Assembly (NCBI GenBank): GCA_017398245.1
Contig: JAFQGN010000165.1
Location: 1-8,603, forward strand
Length of the DNA: 8,603 bases
Direction of reading: 5' to 3'
Source: Clostridia bacterium
GTDB lineage: Bacteria; Bacillota_A; Clostridia; Christensenellales; Aristaeellaceae
This document shows positions 6,352 to 8,603 of the stretch, piece after piece. Position 1 is the first letter of the stretch. Each line of letters opens with the position of its first letter. Position numbers and translations under genes: made by a program. Under the pieces are notes generated by a model. That model worked only from the letters and a program-made list of their open reading frames with translations. It searched no databases and was not told where the DNA came from.

Positions 6352-8388
6352 ATGATGACCCGGCGGATCGCCCTTCTCAAAGAGCATATTATAGGTAAAA
6401 AACACCATTCCCTGCGCAGGAATGTGCAGCCCGATATTTCCATTTATCGCGATCCCGCTCTGCCGGATCATCGCCGCACCGCTCTTCGCATGCAGCTACA
6501 GCTTGCGCAGGAGCAGCCCGTTCTGCTCGACGGCGAGCGCATCGCCTTTTTGCGTACCTCCGCGCCGCTGCCCTTTGTTTTTGCCGAAGAGGAATGGAAA
6601 GAGATCTCCTCTAAATCGTATATTCACGAACTGGGCAACCTTTCCAATCTTTCGGCCGATTGGGGCTCCGTCATCGCAAGCGGCCTGCTTGTCGTAAGGG
6701 AAAAGCTCGCGCCCAAGGGTGATGGGAACGACCCGTGGCGCGAGTCCGTGCGCATTTCGATCGACGCCGTGCTCAGTCTCGCCGCCCGCTACGCCGCCTT
6801 TGCCCGCGAAAACGGCAGAGACGATATCGCCGACCGGCTGGAGCGCGTTCCGGCCTATGGCGCGCGCAATTTCCCGGAAGCGCTGCAGTCGCTGCGCGTT
6901 CTGCATTACGCCGCCTGGTGCGAGGGCGATTACCACGTCACCCTCGGCCGGTTCGACCAGTATATGCGCCCCTATTTTGATGCCGATATGGCCTCCGGCA
7001 TGACAAAGGACGAAGCGCTGGAATGGATCGAGGAATTCTTCCTCTCCTGCAATCGCGACAGCGACCTCTACACCGGCATGCAGCAGGGCGATAACGGCCA
7101 GAGCCTCGTTCTCGGCGGCCTTACGCCCGAAGGCGAGGACGGCTACAGCCTGCTGAGCGAACTTTGCCTGGAAGCCAGCGCGGATCTTCGCGTGATCGAC
7201 CCGAAGATCAACCTGCGCGTACACAAGAACACCCCTATCGAAGCCTATATCCTCGGCACGAAGCTGACCAGGCTCGGCCTCGGCTTCCCGCAGTACGATA
7301 ACGACGACGTCGTCATCCCCGGCCTCATGGCCCTCGGCTATGAGGAAAAGGACGCGCGCGATTATGTCGTCGCCGCCTGCTGGGAATTCATCATTCCCGG
7401 AAAGGGCATGGAGGTTGTCAATATCGACGCCATGTCTCTGGCCGATGTGGTCAAGACCGTCGTCCTGCGCGAACTTCCCACAGCGCAGAATATGGACGAT
7501 CTGAAGCAGGCCGTGCAGGCCGAGCTCAAATCCCGCGCGGCCTCATATCCCGAAAAGCATAAGGGCCTCTATTTCATCCCGTCCGCCTATTTCTCCATTT
7601 TCTTTGAAAACTGCGTGGAGACGGGGCGCGATATCACCTGCGGCTGCAAATACAATAACTACGGCATCCACGGCACCGGCCTTGCCACCGCGGCCGATTC
7701 CCTCGCCGCCGTCGAGGAGATGGTCTTCACCCGCGGCTGCGATAAGCAGGCTTTCCTTTCCGCCATGGAACAGGATTTCGCCTCCGACCCGCAGCTGCGC
7801 CATGCCCTGCGCGAGGAATGCCCCAAAATGGGCAACGATGACGACCGCGCCGACCGCTACGCCGCCTTCCTGCTCGATTCCTTCGCCTCCTCGCTCAAGG
7901 GCCTGAAGAACGATCGCGGCGGTATCTATCGCGCCGGCACGGGCTCCGCCATGTTCTATGTCACCCATGCCTCCGCCCTCGGCGCCACGCCCGACGGCCG
8001 CCTTGCCGATGAACCCCTCCCGGCCAATTACGCGCCCTCCCTGTGCGCCAAGGTGAAGGGCCCGGCCTCCGTGCTGCGCTCCTTTGCCAAGCCGGACCTC
8101 GCCAAAACCATCAATGGCGGCCCGCTCACCATCGAATTCCACGATTCCGTCTTCCGCAATGAAGAAGCAGTCCTGAAGGCCGCGCAGCTCGTGCGCTTTT
8201 TCATGCTGCAGGGCGGACACCAGCTGCAGCTGAACACCGTCAATAAGGAGACTTTGCTCGATGCGCAGGCCCATCCCGAAAACTACAAAAACCTCATTGT
8301 GCGCGTGTGGGGCTGGAGCGGCTATTTTGTGGAACTGGACAAATGCTATCAGGATCACATCATCCGCCGCGTGGAGATGACGCTGTGA
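6352..8388 (+). CDS. Compact, atypical glycyl radical enzyme (PFL/dehydratase superfamily, substrate unknown)
   Basis: A 678-residue cytoplasmic, oxygen-sensitive enzyme. Superfamily blocks in order: IYRDPALPDHRRTALRMQL (31-49); GNLSNLSADWGSVIASGL (95-112); EALQSLRVLHYAAWCEG (176-192) leading to LGRFDQYMRPYFDAD (198-212); CLEASADLRVIDPKINLRVH (272-291). The thiyl-radical cysteine is Cys343 in VAACWEF, with Glu345 two residues on, as in Cys-x-Glu dehydratases and decarboxylases (usually GCVE). GTGLATAADSLAAVEEM is at 441-457. The radical glycine is Gly654 in RVWGWSGYF near the C-terminus, where most relatives have RV(S/A/C)GY. Usual length is about 780-850; the region between the N-terminal helices and GNLSN is about 90 residues short. 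Cys430 and Cys432 stand where many relatives have GG before YN. True pyruvate formate-lyase has a Cys-Cys pair and is unlikely. It overlaps its activase gene by four bases. Superfamily certain; reaction unknown. Confidence 0.93.
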   Translation: MMTRRIALLKEHIIGKKHHSLRRNVQPDISIYRDPALPDHRRTALRMQLQLAQEQPVLLDGERIAFLRTSAPLPFVFAEEEWKEISSKSYIHELGNLSNLSADWGSVIASGLLVVREKLAPKGDGNDPWRESVRISIDAVLSLAARYAAFARENGRDDIADRLERVPAYGARNFPEALQSLRVLHYAAWCEGDYHVTLGRFDQYMRPYFDADMASGMTKDEALEWIEEFFLSCNRDSDLYTGMQQGDNGQSLVLGGLTPEGEDGYSLLSELCLEASADLRVIDPKINLRVHKNTPIEAYILGTKLTRLGLGFPQYDNDDVVIPGLMALGYEEKDARDYVVAACWEFIIPGKGMEVVNIDAMSLADVVKTVVLRELPTAQNMDDLKQAVQAELKSRAASYPEKHKGLYFIPSAYFSIFFENCVETGRDITCGCKYNNYGIHGTGLATAADSLAAVEEMVFTRGCDKQAFLSAMEQDFASDPQLRHALREECPKMGNDDDRADRYAAFLLDSFASSLKGLKNDRGGIYRAGTGSAMFYVTHASALGATPDGRLADEPLPANYAPSLCAKVKGPASVLRSFAKPDLAKTINGGPLTIEFHDSVFRNEEAVLKAAQLVRFFMLQGGHQLQLNTVNKETLLDAQAHPENYKNLIVRVWGWSGYFVELDKCYQDHIIRRVEMTL

Positions 8389-8603
8389 ACGGCACGATCT
8401 TCGATATCAAGGAATTCGCCGTGTACGACGGCCCCGGCATCCGCACCACGGTCTTTCTCAAGGGCTGTCCGCTGCGCTGCAAATGGTGCCATAACCCGGA
8501 AGGGCTGCTGCACAAAACGCAGCTCATGGTCTCCACCGCCGCCTGCACCCATTGCGGCGAGTGCAAAGCCCATTGCACGCACGAGGAATGCATCGCCTGC
8601 GGC
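8385..8603 (+). CDS. Glycyl radical enzyme activating enzyme, radical SAM (partial, N-terminal 73 residues)
   Basis: It uses S-adenosylmethionine and a reduced [4Fe-4S] cluster to take a hydrogen atom from the glycine of its partner, here presumably Gly654 of the preceding gene product. It starts at GTG 8385, overlapping the enzyme's TGA (GTGA), with GGAG eight bases upstream (8373-8376). The activase signature is complete: YDGPGIRTTVFLKGCPL (14-30) and the radical-SAM cluster cysteines 28, 32 and 35 (CxxxCxxC), followed by HNPE. Cysteines 54, 57, 60, 64, 69 and 72 begin the ferredoxin-like insert that holds auxiliary clusters in most activases of dehydratase-type enzymes, though not in PFL activase itself. 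A full protein has about 250-310 residues; the rest is past the right edge. The overlap makes co-translation and pairing with the upstream enzyme very likely. Confidence 0.95.
   Translation, partial: MNGTIFDIKEFAVYDGPGIRTTVFLKGCPLRCKWCHNPEGLLHKTQLMVSTAACTHCGECKAHCTHEECIACG

Noticed and set aside
7543..8358. 271-codon minus-strand open frame
   Set aside because: It is antisense to the most conserved part of the glycyl radical enzyme, including the radical loop, and has biased low-complexity composition.
6352..8388. Pyruvate formate-lyase or anaerobic ribonucleotide reductase
   Set aside because: The PFL double cysteine is absent and the activase carries auxiliary-cluster cysteines that PFL activase lacks. 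There is no ATP-cone or C-terminal zinc motif of NrdD, and the blocks around LGRFDQY match the dehydratase/decarboxylase branch.
1..8603. CRISPR array, insertion sequence, phage or tRNA/rRNA gene
   Set aside because: No regularly spaced repeats, transposase or integrase motifs, terminal repeats or tRNA-like folds were seen on either strand.

Overview
The window reads as the chromosome of an anaerobic, fairly GC-rich Gram-positive-type bacterium, most likely a gut-type member of the Clostridia. Reasons: strong Shine-Dalgarno sites of the AGGAGG type, an oxygen-sensitive glycyl radical enzyme with its own radical-SAM activase, a single-PDZ HtrA protease with one N-terminal membrane segment, and a HelD-type RNA polymerase-recycling ATPase. 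I see no tRNA, rRNA, CRISPR, transposase or phage gene. Genes are tightly packed and the largest gap is 267 bases.

Region 1 (1-4858, minus strand). A HelD-like superfamily I ATPase (2552-4687) is followed, with an ATGA overlap, by an HI0933/YhiN/YtfP-family flavoprotein (1317-2555). After 109 AT-rich bases comes a COG2509-type FAD-dependent dehydrogenase that runs off the left edge (1-1207). The helicase has a clear sigma-A-like promoter just downstream of the terminator of the next gene upstream. The third gene may also have its own weaker promoter, with a near-perfect 16-bp palindrome between it and the start codon.

Region 2 (4786-6240, minus strand). This is a monocistronic htrA-type serine protease gene (4858-6084), closed by a rho-independent terminator at 4786-4820. 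Its PDZ domain appears to carry a Gly/Tyr/Ser-rich insertion in the last beta hairpin. Its upstream region holds a perfect 9-bp inverted repeat and three TGAAC elements spaced 11 and 44 bp apart, as expected for a site bound by a tandem response regulator.

Region 3 (6208-8603, plus strand). Divergent from htrA, an excellent promoter with an extended -10 (TATAAT at 6269-6274) drives a two-gene unit. The first gene is a compact 678-residue glycyl radical enzyme (6352-8388). The second is its activating enzyme (8385 to the right edge, partial), joined by a 4-base GTGA overlap. The activase must install the radical on Gly654 of the enzyme. The enzyme is the most interesting object in the window: it has the overall fold signature of the PFL/dehydratase family, but it is short, its radical loop reads RVWGW instead of the usual RV(S/A/C)GY, and its thiyl-radical site reads ACWE instead of GCVE. 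I cannot assign a substrate.
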